Part shown: one piece after another, positions 23,425 through 34,226 of the stretch
How the letters are laid out: each line of letters begins with the position of its first letter
Position numbering within the stretch: position 1 is the first letter of the stretch
Source: Leptodactylus fallax
Taxonomy: Eukaryota > Chordata > Amphibia > Anura > Leptodactylidae
DNA length: 64,000 bases
Reading direction: 5' to 3'
Assembly: GCA_947044405.1 (NCBI GenBank)
Contig: CAMRHE010001076.1
Coordinates: 124,001-188,000 of the forward strand
Translations under genes and position numbers: made by a program
Notes under the pieces: generated by a model
Databases searched by the model: none
What the model was told of the DNA's origin: nothing
The model's input: the letters and a program-made list of their open reading frames with translations, nothing else

Positions 23425-24835
23425 CATGTAGGATACCCCTAACCTAGACAAAAGCAGTGTGGCTCACATTTCACTATGAGCAGCAATAGATAACAGACAT
23501 AGGTAGCAGAGATTGATCACAACATATGCAAAACGAGGTTAGACAATGGTCTGCATAGTACAATGAATAGGTTTAACCCTTTTATGCTCTACAAACTATC
23601 AATAACAATAGTAAGTGCAGCTCTGGGGTACAGTATAGGCTGTAATGTACGATCAGTACTAGATAAGAAATGTAGATTGTATGTGGTGACTATTTCTGTT
23701 TCAGTGTGATTTTAAAATGTAACTCAAGAAGGTTGTGACCTGTGACATAGGATTTATTACCTCGGTTACTTACCTGGTTTCTTCAGTTTCCATTTAACAC
23801 ATTTTTCAGTTGTACACAGATGCTTCACTTTACAGCTGAATGTTTTCTCATAGTCGTCCTCTGTAACAATGTGCTGTACAGAGCTTAGAACAAAAAAGCG
23901 TTCGTTCTCTTATCTTCTTCACCATCAATATCTTTTGATAAAATTTCTTCATCTTCTTTGTACCAGAACACCTCTATATATTTTGGATAAAAAGAGTGAA
24001 TTCTACACTTGAGCTCCAACATATCGCCAACTTTGTAGGATTCTTGGGTGGACTCGACTAAATTCATTTCTGGTGTAGCTAAAGATATAAAGAATACAAA
24101 CACAAGAAAAATATCTGTAATCAAAGTATTTTTGAGAAGAGATTTACATAATGTGAACAAGATTAAATTCATCACAGTCTGACCAATAAGAAAATGTCAT
24201 AAATCTGACCATGGTTCTCCTGAGATTTATTTTGTGATATCTTTAGGGATTATTCAGAAATTGTAGATTTGCTAATTCTGTGCCTGTTAGCGTCATAGGC
24301 TTTGAATAGAGTGTCAGTGCTCGACCCCCGATTCATCCAAACTCCTCCTTGGTTACAGTTACAGTCAAATGATAACCAATTTAACATGTATAACATTGAT
24401 GGCAAATCCATAGGACAGGTTATCAATGTTATATCCATGGGGGTCCAACATCGGCACTCTCCACGATCAGCTGTACTCAGCTACCTTCAGTGTTGTGACG
24501 GTACAGTGTACACCACCACAAGCAGAAGACTCTGTACACTGTGTAGTCTAGTTCTGGTGTTGAAGGCAGCCGAGAACAGCTGATTGGTGGTTGCAGGTCT
24601 CGGACCCCCCACCAATCTCATATTGATGACTTATTCTAATATTGTATCAAAAAACAGCTGGACTCCTTTAACCTATTAATAACTGGTGTATAAATTTTCT
24701 AGATTTTAGCTTTTTTTGGTTGCAGATTTTGCTGCGGTTTTTTTGAGCCAAGGACAACAATGGCTTCAAAAGGAAAGTGAAATATATAGGAAGCTCTTAT
24801 ACTTCTACCTTCTGCTCAGTCCACTCCTGGCTTTG
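23421..24835. repeat. Tandem duplication, unit B (~1.4 kb)
   Basis: Second copy of 21597-23127 in the same orientation. It is highly similar, lacks the ~100-bp block of unit A, and has scattered substitutions plus a 2-bp net insertion in the C1 exon. Confidence 0.9.
23774..24078 (-). pseudogene. Duplicate Ig C1-set exon, frameshifted
   Basis: This is the unit-B copy of the C1 exon at 21944-22246, with the same acceptor (TATATCTTTAG) and donor (CCAG|GTAAGT). It is 305 bp instead of 303. After the acidic loop (DGEEDK) the sequence differs and gains 2 bp (about 23899-23912), so the frame hits a stop within a few codons, before the second core Cys. The downstream bases still match the intact exon. 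Splicing this exon would truncate the protein, so it is either dead or skipped. An assembly or read error at this point is the alternative. C25 and W39 are retained. Confidence 0.8.
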
Positions 24836-24855
24836 AGTGGACTGAGCAGAAGGTA
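24806..24855. repeat. Perfect 21-bp hairpin, 8-bp loop
   Basis: 24806-24826 (TACCTTCTGCTCAGTCC...) and 24835-24855 are exact reverse complements around CTGGCTTT. The left arm belongs to MITE family R, where the normal right-hand sequence is different (compare 7340-7560), so the right arm looks like a local inverted duplication at the end of unit B. Confidence 0.9.
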
Positions 24856-24906
24856 GTGGACTTTGAGCCTAACAGAGATTTTAGCAGTTGTAGAGTAAAG
24901 CCCACA

Positions 24907-25233
24907 TAAGGGTGAGTTCACACTACCGTTATTTAATGTCCTATGATGGATGAAAGAAATGGACATTAAACGACATATGCAGGCAGAGCCCCCTTCTGTC
25001 AGGTGTCTGTCCACATTCACCCCCCACCCATGTGTAAAACAGGATGGCGCTGTCTTCTATCATGTTTTACTTTTCTTACATTACAAAAACATGATGAAAT
25101 ACAGCACCCGTGATGTTTTTTACATTGTAGTCAATGGGAATGGCTACAGACGGAGGGGTCTCTTTCTGTATCTGTTGCTCTACTACTGCTAATGTCCAAT
25201 AACTGTAATAATGGTAGTGTGAACATTCCCTAA
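24907..25233. mobile_element. Foldback MITE of the GTTCACAC type
   Basis: Ends TAAGGGTGAGTTCACACTAC and GGTAGTGTGAACATTCCCTA pair, with the inner block CGTTATTTAATGTCC paired with a related sequence near 25192. No coding content. Confidence 0.65.
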
Positions 25234-25298
25234 CAGTTTTGTGTGCCACCAATGTTTTCTGTTAAATTTCTTGCAGATTATTTGTTCTCCATTTATAT

Positions 25299-25688
25299 GG
25301 AGTCTGTCAGCAGGAAAATGAGTATCAATTAATGACAGTACCATGTAGGGCAGTTGCTGCACTTTCCAAAGATGCCTTTCTTATATGGCCCTAAAAAGGG
25401 CTTTAGGGTCTAGATGACCGCCCCTAACTGCTGTCCAGCTCCAACCCCCATTGTTTGAGTGATTTCTCTCAAATTGTCCCACTTTGTGTGCAGTTATGGT
25501 TGGTTACCTAGAGCTGAGAAACGCCCCTAGAGATCTTTTCAGCTAATCTGCAGAACAATAAAGCGCTGATTTTCATGAAAATGGAGATACAATGCAGAAT
25601 AAGAAAGGCATATTTGAAAAGTGTAGAAGCGGTCCTACAGGCTACTGTCACTAGTTTAATACCAATTTTCCTGCTGACAGACTTTAAG
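25299..25688. mobile_element. Foldback MITE with ~40-bp arms
   Basis: Left arm GGAGTCTGTCAGCAGGAAAA and right arm TTTTCCTGCTGACAGACTTT are reverse complements, and pairing continues inward past GACAGTA/TACTGTC. No coding content. Confidence 0.7.
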
Positions 25689-27444
25689 GCTAAGTATCCT
25701 GCTCGATCTTGCCACGAATTGCACAGCTTGAGACTCCCTGCTGATTATGCCCTGTCATCTGGGCCATCGTGGTTAGACCATGGCCAGAAAACAGCAGCAG
25801 AAAATGAAGAGGAATTCCTCTTCGTTTTCCGCTGTGTGAACTTAAACCTTGCAGTCCTGCAAACTAACATCTCTTGTAACAAATAACAAGCGTTAAACAA
25901 TAAATGTTTGACAGTGCTTTGAAATAAACAGCAGTGGTAGACACTGCACCACACCACAGCCGCTATGTGTGCCCTCAGTATGTGGCATCCCAGAGCTGGC
26001 TATGGCTGGGCTGAGGGTGATCTCTGTGCATTGTATTATTTCCTGTTGCTTCATAGCCTGTGTGACATAGCAGGGGGTCCTGAGTCTCACACAACACAGC
26101 GCCACCTAGTGAGCCTCACACATGCATTACACCTCCCATAGGATTGAATAGTAACCAAATGTCCAATGGGAGGACATCGCCTGGGAAAAGGGGAGGAGTC
26201 AGCTGATCACTGGGTCCCCATGGTAACACCCCTGCAGGAAGGTCCTGCGTGTGAGGAGTGAGAAGTGTGGAGTGTTAGGAGGAGGAGGTAAGGAGATAAG
26301 TGTGATGTCCTGTGAAGAAAGCAGTGAGTTTAGTGCAGGAATCTCAAGTCCTAGACAGGCCCAGGAAGGTTGGAGAGCTGACATACTCCAGCTATTCAGA
26401 AGATCCTGTCCCCTGTCTGCCTAGCCATCGCCCTGAAGGAAGTCAAGCATCATTATCTTGTCAGCCTGAGACTGTGGAGAGAACATTCTGGAACACGTGC
26501 TCCATAGCAAGTATCACAGGATCCAGGGGCCAAGGCCAGACCTGTGGAATATCCTGCCACCCTGACTATTGCACCCCGAAACTCTGAGCTATCAGGACCA
26601 CATAACGTGAGTGGGGAATATTATGTACTAGTATCATGGTGGGCATCCTCCGATGAGCCAAATAGGAGCCCAGACGCATCTTAGGGCTGTAACACTGAAG
26701 TATAAGGGGCTAGGAACACCTTTCATCAAGTCTACCCTGCACCCCAGGACTTTGCTGTGTCACCAGGCGTACCCCGTTGTTTTGTATTGAAGAAACTGTT
26801 TAAGCATTTGTGCCTCCACACCCATGGAAGTAAAAGTTCAACTTTACAACCGTTTCTGTGTCTGACTCTGCACCGACAACATCAGGGCGCCCCAAACACC
26901 ACCAGTCGGCACAGTATAGGGGAAGCGCCCCGGGGGAACAATCACCACCAACATTTGTGCAGCCCCCTCATCACCGGTACCAGTGGTGGTAACGTGGGAC
27001 AGCACCAGCGCTGCGCCCTCGTGCCCAGAGACCGTGACAAGTCTGTGCTGTTTGCACCCCGCAATCCCAACTGCAGCGTTACCTTCCATCTGGTCACCGC
27101 AAGTATAGCCCTAGATATTTTAGCTGAATGCATTCACTTTTCTCCTTATTCCCTCCACTGGTCACTAAAGTTAGAGAGGACTGTGCTGCTGCCCTGTTTG
27201 CCACCTACTAATGCCAGACCTAGGGCTTTCCCATTCAGGACCCCCATCTAATAAGCGGAGACTGGCAATAGTGAGTACCACTTACATAAACAGATAATAC
27301 AGTTGTTTGTGCTGTTTTATAATATGATTACTGTGGTAAAATGGACAGGATGTCAGGGCATGCTGGTCATTGTGGTTTCACCACAGCTGGATTGCTATAG
27401 GTACCAACAATGTTAAATAAGAGAGAATTAAACCTCATACTTAC
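25689..27444. other. Intergenic, no gene recognised
   Basis: Frames at 26312-26587 and 26757-27251 (+) lack recognisable domains. The stretch from about 26100 to 27250 is GC-richer than its surroundings and could be an LTR-like or promoter-proximal segment, but no boundary repeats were found. Confidence 0.4.
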
Positions 27445-27846
27445 ATTTCACCTCTAGTGTTAGAGATCTGTAAATGGGCGACTTCAGAGCTGCATGATGA
27501 ATCTTCAGTATGAGTTTGGATCCATGATGTACCTGGAACTTGGGTGTTATATGTATGATACAGAAAAAACAGGTCCTGACGTTACGTGATATTATTTGTA
27601 AGTGCAGGTCTGTAGAATCACTCCTGGTCTGTAAAAGCATGGTCTGCTCAATATCGTTCTCTTGTGATGTTTTTCTGAGGGTTTCTGAGCTCCAGGAAGC
27701 TACTTCAGTCTTCTCTCCTGTCGTACTCTTCAAATATAACTTTATGGTAAGCTTTTTTGGTCTAAAATCTGATATAATGTATGCCATTCTACTCTTCCTC
27801 ATATGTATCAGGTCTGTATGAGTGATCTCTGAAACCTTTGGTGGCA
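27445..27846 (-). CDS. Ig-like domain exon, atypical (IgSF gene B)
   Basis: A 402-bp exon encodes 134 residues. The acceptor is TTTCTGATCTTTACAG before 27846 and the donor is AAAT|GTAAGTATG after 27445, phase 1 at both ends. It opens VPPKVSEIT, a usual lead-in to a C1-type Ig domain. It has SDFRPKKLTIKLYLK where a C1 domain has FYP..I.V.W.K, and CFFCIIHI near the position of the second core Cys. The usual first Cys is Tyr23 and the core Trp is Leu37, so the canonical disulphide and Trp are missing. It has no early stop, and both splice sites are sound, which argues for a used exon. It could splice to the C1 exon at 22246 (same phase). No V exon or signal exon was found upstream. Its identity beyond IgSF is uncertain. 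Confidence 0.6.
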
Positions 27847-28559
27847 CTGTAAAGATCAGAAATGATATACTTTATTATGCTTGCTTTTACATGTCATCCA
27901 CAAACAAACAGAATGGGGGAGGGGGCATTTAATAAGATATTTACTAATTCTGTCTTAAAACATGGCATACATGACTTGCACCACATTTATTATGTGCTTT
28001 AGACACTTCTGTGGGCAAGTGACAAGTGTCAGGGCTCAACTGGAAAGGGGAAATAATTGAGATCAGACACCCCCGGAGCCATCAGCAAAGGGGGACATGA
28101 CTTTGGGATGGGGGAACCAATAATTCCTGCAGTTTCATCTTTGTGCAGTAGTTGTGTGGATTTATATAGGCTGGTTCAGCTTTAAGAGTATATGTGTGTA
28201 TATTCAGCTTTAGGAGTATATTGGGCCTAGTGTGTTACTGTAGGGAGGAGGAGTTTAGGAATAGATGTCACTTCCTGTCTCATTCATCTCTTCCTCTTTC
28301 TCACCCCAAGGACTGGAGGAAACATGTCTGCTGAATCAGGGAGTATAATATTGGGGTTTAGCACCTCACAAAGCACTGGTGTCACCACATTCACATTACA
28401 CATCACTACTAGCATATTGTTATGCTGCAGTATTATCACAGGATCATGTATTTACCTCACACACTGCAGACATGGCTGATATATCATACATTACTGCTGT
28501 ATAATGCAGATTGTCCATGAGTCCTGGGGACTGAGGGGCTCTCTATGGTGGAGCTGGGA
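27847..28559. other. Intergenic or intron, no gene recognised
   Basis: Upstream flank of the atypical Ig exon on the minus strand. No further exon is recognised. Confidence 0.45.
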
Positions 28560-28905
28560 GGTCACATGTAATGGAGACCCTGGTGAGAGTGGGACAGCCT
28601 GGTCTGAAAGCCGCCTCCCTGTATATGGAGTCTAGTGATCTGTATACACCCTCCATCTTAGTTCCATGTACTGGACATGATGTGTATATTGATCCTGCTG
28701 TATACAGGTCCCTCACTGTATATGTAGTCCAGTGGTTTCTATAGTTCCTCCATCTTAGTGCTGGTGTTAGTATTTCCCCCTCCTTATATATGGTGTCTAA
28801 TGATCTATATGTGGCCTCCATATCAGGACTGTATACTGAGTCCTGTGTGGATATATAACAGCCTTCTGTCCCTTTATATATGCTGTCCTGCTGATGCCTA
28901 TAAAA
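28560..28905. repeat. Degenerate tandem repeat, about 4 units of 76-97 bp
   Basis: Blocks like CTGTATATGGAGTCTAGTGA followed by ...CCTCCATCTTAGT start near 28619, 28716, 28791 and 28872. Confidence 0.55.
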
Positions 28906-29905
28906 TGTCCGCCCTTACCTCATGTAGCTATTTCATCTTCCATTTGGAAATTCATCTATTACCTAAAATGGTGGATGGTATAAGACTGTGTAGATTACGT
29001 GGGGCCTTATCTAGATGTTTTTTCACAGTCTTCTAGTAGAATATATTATATCTAGATCATATTTATAGGTGATAGGTGTTTATGGAGGGCTCAGCACATG
29101 GTGGGTATGTGGGTGGCCCAGGTGTACCTTGCTCTATAGGATACATAGATTTGTATAGTTTTATATCCATGTGTATACGGTGATATACTGACCGCCATGT
29201 TATAGGCTGACTTCTGAGTCTCCAACACATGTAGATAATAGATGTCAGAAATACTGCACCGGATTATTGCACTTACTCTTCATGTGTAGCCATGATTTAG
29301 GAGCATTTACAGTCTGTATGCGGATAAGTATATGGATTACTATTATTATATGTTACTATGACATCATATAATGCAGCTGCTCCCATCCCATGACACATAT
29401 TATGTGATGGGTTATTTCTCAGTGATGTCCTATAATAGTATACCTACATGGCTCTGGATTATTCCGGAGCTAGTATAATTTAATATGTACGTAGCTAACT
29501 AGCTGAGTGATCTAGTACACGTGGATGAGAGGACCCTACCTGCATGGGCTTCCAATCTTTAGGCCAATGTTTTACTGTGTTATTGTCAGTGGCCTTGCCT
29601 TTTAATGTAATCCTATAGGACACGGTTCCTTAGGATTGGGATGCGTACACAATGTCCTCGTGCTTCCAAGCCAGTGTTTAAATACTGGTGGTTTGGGATA
29701 CACTAACAACCTGTTTTTGCCATTTCTTGACTGAGCGTGGTTAATAGAATTTAATGTATTTATTTACTGATGTGTTTTCTTACTACTTTATCTTAAATAT
29801 AATCCTACACTATAGCTATTGCTGTGCATTATAATTTACACTATTTAAAATAAATATATATTTATATATTTTTGTTTTATGAGTCCTTGAAGTTACGTAT
29901 AATTT
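28906..29905. other. Intergenic, no gene recognised
   Basis: AT-rich sequence without exon, RNA gene or repeat family that I can support. Confidence 0.45.
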
Positions 29906-30715
29906 GGTATGGCCCCCTGGTGTGGAGGGGTAACCATCGGAGGTATGACCCCCTGGTGCGGAGGGGTAACCATCGGAGGTATGGCCCCCTGGTGCGGAGG
30001 GGTAACCATCGGAAGTATGGCCCCCTGGTGCGGAGGGGTAACCATCGGAGGTATGACCCCCTGGTGCGGAGGGGTAACCATCGGAGGTATGACCCCCTGG
30101 TGTGGAGGGGTAACCATCGGAGGTATGACCACCTGGTGTGGATGGGTAACCATCGGAGGTATGACCCCCTGGTGCGGAGGGGTAACCATTGGAGGTATGG
30201 CCCCCTGGTGTGGAGGGGTAACCATCGGAGGTATGACCCCCTGGTGCGGAGGGGTAACCATTGGAAGTATGGCCCCCTGGTGTGGAGGGGTAACCATCGG
30301 AGGTATGACCCCCTGGTGCGGAGGGGTAACCATCGGAGGTATGACCACCTGGTGCGGAGGGGTAACCATTGGAGGTATGGCCCCCTGGTGTGGAGGGGTA
30401 ACCATCGGAGGTATGACCCCCTGGTGCGGAGGGGTAACCATCGGAGGTATGACCACCTGGTGCGGAGGGGTAACCATCGGAGGTATGGCCCCCTGGTGCG
30501 GAGGGGTAACCATCGGAGGTATGACTCCCTGGTGCGGAGGGGTAACCATCGGAGGTATGACCACCTGGTGCGGAGGGGTAACCATCGGAGGTATGGCCCC
30601 CTGGTGCGGAGGGGTAACCATCGGAGGTATGACCCCCTGGTGCGGAGGGGTAACCATCGGAGGTATGGCCCCCTGGTGCGGAGGGGTAACCATCTGAGGT
30701 ATGGACCCCCTGGTT
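29906..30715. repeat. 36-bp minisatellite, about 22 copies
   Basis: The unit is GGTATGACCCCCTGGTGCGG followed by AGGGGTAACCATCGGA. Variants include GACC/GGCC, GTGCGG/GTGTGG and CATCGG/CATTGG. Since 36 is a multiple of three, up to five frames stay open for 260-300 codons on the two strands. None has non-repeat coding sequence, so no gene is called. Confidence 0.95.
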
Positions 30716-31608
30716 TCTGCAAACCAATTATTCATTTTAAAAAGACCCTGTTAGGGTAAGTCCCTAGGATCATGGCTATCAGTTTTCACATGCCTGTGCA
30801 ATAAATTGAGCCCTCTGAGCTGGTGGTGGCTGCAGCTGGAGGGAGAGAAAAACAAACAAAAAAAATAAAAAAGTGAGCATGTTTTTGATAAAAATCTATA
30901 GCTTCAAGGTCCATTTCTGTTGACTTGTAATTTTTCTTAGTGAAGATATATGACCTTTAATTGACCAACTCATATTTCTCTTAAGGATGTCAACAGTGTG
31001 CTACAGCCATAGATGCAGTAGATTGTCTATTGCAGCCGGATAGTGAATGGAGCCCAGCACTGCTTATCATGTAACCCCATGCTCTGCATGCAGGAGCTAT
31101 ATAGTCCTGTAGTCCCCTAGCGGAACGGGCAGCATCAGGATGGTGCTGGCCCAGGTCCAGCAAAGAAGAGAATTTTCACCTTCAAATTTCGATCTGGGTC
31201 CCCTTGGATTGGTGTGTGCAGCTAAGGGAAAAGGTCATCAAGTGCTCTGAAAATGATTGAGGGATGACAGGAGAGGGTCTCTTAATGCCTTCAAAGACTC
31301 CTGTAAATCAAGCAGATCATGGGCTTATTCCCATTATTATAAGCATCATTTAATGGCTTGTTTTACTGTTGATGTGATTGGGACCCATTGAACAACAATG
31401 GTGAGGTTTTGCACTACAATAAGTGCTCGGTGGTTGCTGTAGTATCTGGAGAAGCTGAAGCACAGCAAGTACTTTTCTGTTCCCTTCTTTATACTCTCTA
31501 TGTCTTTCCTGGAAGTATAAGTGGGTATAGGGTTACCAATGAATATAAATGGAGAGTTCTAGTCTTTTAGTGGCAGAGGTATTCATTGAAGAGCTATTAT
31601 CTCATACA
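30716..31608. other. Intergenic, no gene recognised
   Basis: No exon or named repeat is supported between the 36-bp array and the Tc1 element. Confidence 0.45.
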
Positions 31609-31975
31609 TACAGTGGGGAAAAAAAGTATTTAGTCGGCCACAAATTGTGCAAGTTCTCCCACTTAAAAAGATGAGGCCGGCCTGTAATTGTCATTATAGG
31701 TAGACCTCAACTATGAGAGACAAAATGAGAAAACAAATCCAGAAAATCACATTGTCTGATTTTTTAATTATTTATTTGCAAATTATGGTGGACAATAAGT
31801 ATTTGGTCACCTACAAACAAGCAAGATTTCTGGCTCTCACAGACCTGTAACTTCTTCTTTAAGAGGCTCCTCTGTCCTCCACTCATTACCTGTAGTAATG
31901 GCTCCTGTTTGACATAGTTATCAGTATAAAAGACACCTGTCCACAACCTCAAACAGTCACACTCCAAACTCCACT

Positions 31976-33004
31976 ATGGTGAAGACCAAAGAGCTGTGGA
32001 AGGACCAGAAACAAAATGGTAGCCCTGCACCAGGCTGGGAAGACTGAATCTGCAATAGGCAAGCAGCTTGGTGTGAAGAAATCACCTGTGGGAGCAATAA
32101 TTAGAAAATGGAAGACATACAAGACCACTGATAATCTCCCTCCATCAGGGGCTCCACGCAAGATCTCACCCCGTGGGGTCAAAATGATCACAAGAACGGT
32201 GAGCAGAAATCCCAGAACCACACGGGGGGACCTAGTGAGTGACCTGCAGAAAGCTGGGACTAACGTAACAAAGGCTACTGTCAGTAACACACTACGCCGC
32301 CAGGGACTCAGATCCTGCAGTGCCAGACGTGTCCCCCTGCTTAAGCCAGTACATATCCGGGCCCGTCTGAAGTTTGCTAGAGAGCATTTGGATGTTCCAG
32401 AACAGTAATGGGAGAATGTCATATGGTCAGATGAAACCAAAGTAGAACTGTTTGGTAGAAACACAACTCGTGGTGTTTGGAGGAGAGTGAATGCTGAGTT
32501 GCATCCAAAGAACACCATATCTACTGTGAAGCATGGGGGGGGGGGGGTGGCAACATCATGCTTTGGGGCTGTTTCTCTGCAAAGGGACCAGGACGACTGA
32601 TCCGTGTACATGAAAGAATGAATGGGGCCATGTATCGTGAGATTTTGAGTGCAAACCTCCTTCCATCAGCAAGGGCATTGAAGATGAAACGTGGCTGGGT
32701 CTTTCAGCATGAGAATGATCCCAAGCACACCGCCAGGGCAACGAAGGAGCGGCTTCGTAAGAAGCATTTCAAGGTCCTGGAGTGGCCTAGCCAGTCTCCA
32801 GATCTCAACCCCATAGAAAACCTTTGGAGGGAGTTGAAAGTCCGTGTTGCCCAGCGACAGCCCCAAAACATCCCTGCTCTAGAGGAGATCTGCATGGAGG
32901 AATGGGCCAACATACCAGCAACAGTGTGTGCCAACCTTGTGAAGACTTACAGAAAACGTTTGACCTCTGTCATTGCCAACAAAGGATATATAACAAAGTA
33001 TTGA
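31976..33004 (+). pseudogene. Tc1-like transposase (DD34E), broken
   Basis: Homologue of the transposase at 2205, ending normally after ITKY with TGA at 33002-33004. Compared with that copy it has lost 2 bp near 32005 (early frameshift), has a TAT-to-TAA type stop near 32406, and has an expanded G-run at 32534-32546 that shifts the frame again. The DNA-binding half is open from 32016 to 32408 (HTH, then [11 protein letters not shown]) and the catalytic half from 32558 ([23 protein letters not shown]). In this copy the second catalytic Asp reads Glu (QHEND), so the catalytic core itself is altered. No active enzyme is expected. Confidence 0.92.
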
Positions 33005-33127
33005 GATGAACTTTTGTTATTTCCCAAATACTTATTTTCCACCATAATTTGCAAATAAATTCTTAAAAAATCAGACAATGTGATTTTCTAGATATGTTTT
33101 CTCATTTTGTGTCTCATAGTTGAGGTC

Positions 33128-33473
33128 TTTTTTTTTTTTTTTTTTTTTTTTTCAACTGTTTATTTTAAAAGGTTTTTGTCATACAGAGAAAATAACAATA
33201 TACAAGACAAATAAGATAACTGAAGGTAACAAACATAGGACAGACGGGGATTACTCAGTATTCTCAATAAATTACCAGGCTTTAAACAAACTGGCCAGAA
33301 ATTGCCCCATAAAGGCCAAGGAATCCGACAACAAACAGGGGTAGACAAGACAGAAGGACATCCAGGAAGTAAGGGGCCACACAGCAGCCAGATCAGAGAG
33401 GCCGGGCCGCCCAGAACTCATCCCACGGTTTCCAGATCAGGCAGAACCTCTCCTCCTCATTATTAAGAAGGGC
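33128..33473 (-). mobile_element. 5'-truncated L1-like LINE nested in Tc1
   Basis: The insert begins on the + strand with 25 T (33128-33152), that is, a poly(A) tail on the minus strand. It is flanked by the 10-bp duplication AGTTGAGGTC (33118-33127 and 33474-33483). At its 5' end (minus strand, 33473 to 33393) it encodes the last 26 residues of an ORF2-like protein, including FCLIWKPWDEFW, followed by TGA and a 3' UTR. The poly(A), target duplication and 5' truncation are hallmarks of target-primed retroposition. The L1 clade is inferred from the tail sequence. Confidence 0.85.
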
Positions 33474-33684
33474 AGTTGAGGTCTACCTATGATATCGATT
33501 ACAGGCCGGCCTCATCTTTTTAAGTGGGAGAATTTACACAATTGGTGACTGTTTAAATACTTTTTTTCCCCACTGTAGTATATACATCTATATCATTTGT
33601 TTACAGTTACCACCATAAGTGGGACCCCACACCACATAAATGGGAAGTACTGTATATACTTATATGCATAAATGGTTGCCAATT

Positions 33685-34212
33685 TGTGATGCCTTTAATA
33701 AAACTTGGTTTTATTGGAATTCCAACGCTCTGTGGAGTATTGGGCGCTTCTGGGCTCTGGACCCTCCCCCTCAGGCTTGAATGTTGGACTCGGAGTTCTA
33801 AGCTTAATCTCCTGCCATTGCATTTGTCCTACAATGGTATGTGCAGCTACACCTGACCTTAAACGGTGAATTTCAGGTCCTTCTACTGTGGTCCTGATAC
33901 ATGCTGCCTCCTGGGCCCACACATGGTACGTTACCCTATTCACTCCCCCATTACCCCTCTGTCAGATCACCCCCCTTGGTTTTTTTTTTTCTTTTTCTTC
34001 TTCCTCTCGTCTTCCCACCTCTCCTTCTCCTCCTCTCATTCTACTCTCCCTCCCTCTCCACTTACTCTTCATCTTCCTTAAAACAATGTTTTTGTTGATT
34101 GTGGCCATTCTGGGATTCCATAGTGGCTCTGATACACATTGTTTGTATCACTGTGTTTATGGTCTGTTTTGATCTTTGTTGTTAATTGTGAAAATTCAAT
34201 AAAATACTGAAT
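33685..34212 (+). mobile_element. 528-bp LINE-like retroposed insertion
   Basis: It is flanked by the exact 14-bp duplication AATGGTTGCCAATT (33671-33684 and 34213-34226). It ends in AATTCAATAAAATACTGAAT, containing a polyadenylation signal. A pyrimidine-rich tract lies at 33975-34080. A short 5' frame (FNKTWFYW, stop near 33780) could be the end of an ORF2. The clade is uncertain, and it has no long poly(A). Confidence 0.65.
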
Positions 34213-34226
34213 AATGGTTGCCAATT

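Larger units (their letters stand above)
31611..33575 (+). mobile_element. Tc1 family 1, copy 3, carrying a nested LINE (1965 bp)
   Basis: CAGTGGGG at 31611 and CCCCACTG ending at 33575, flanked by TA at 31609-31610 and 33576-33577. It has the same long IR/DR termini as the copy at 1839. The right terminal repeat is split by a retroposed insertion at 33128-33473. Without it the element would be about 1.6 kb, the same as copy 1. Confidence 0.95.

Noticed and set aside
26757..27251. 164-codon plus-strand frame in a GC-richer stretch
   Set aside because: Low similarity to anything I recognise, and the composition looks like a repeat or LTR rather than coding sequence.
29816..30759. Five overlapping long open frames
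   Set aside because: All come from the 36-bp minisatellite. Being open on both strands at once argues against selection for any.
33866..34172. Plus-strand frames rich in Phe, Ser and Pro
   Set aside because: They translate the pyrimidine tract of the retroposed insertion at 33685-34212.
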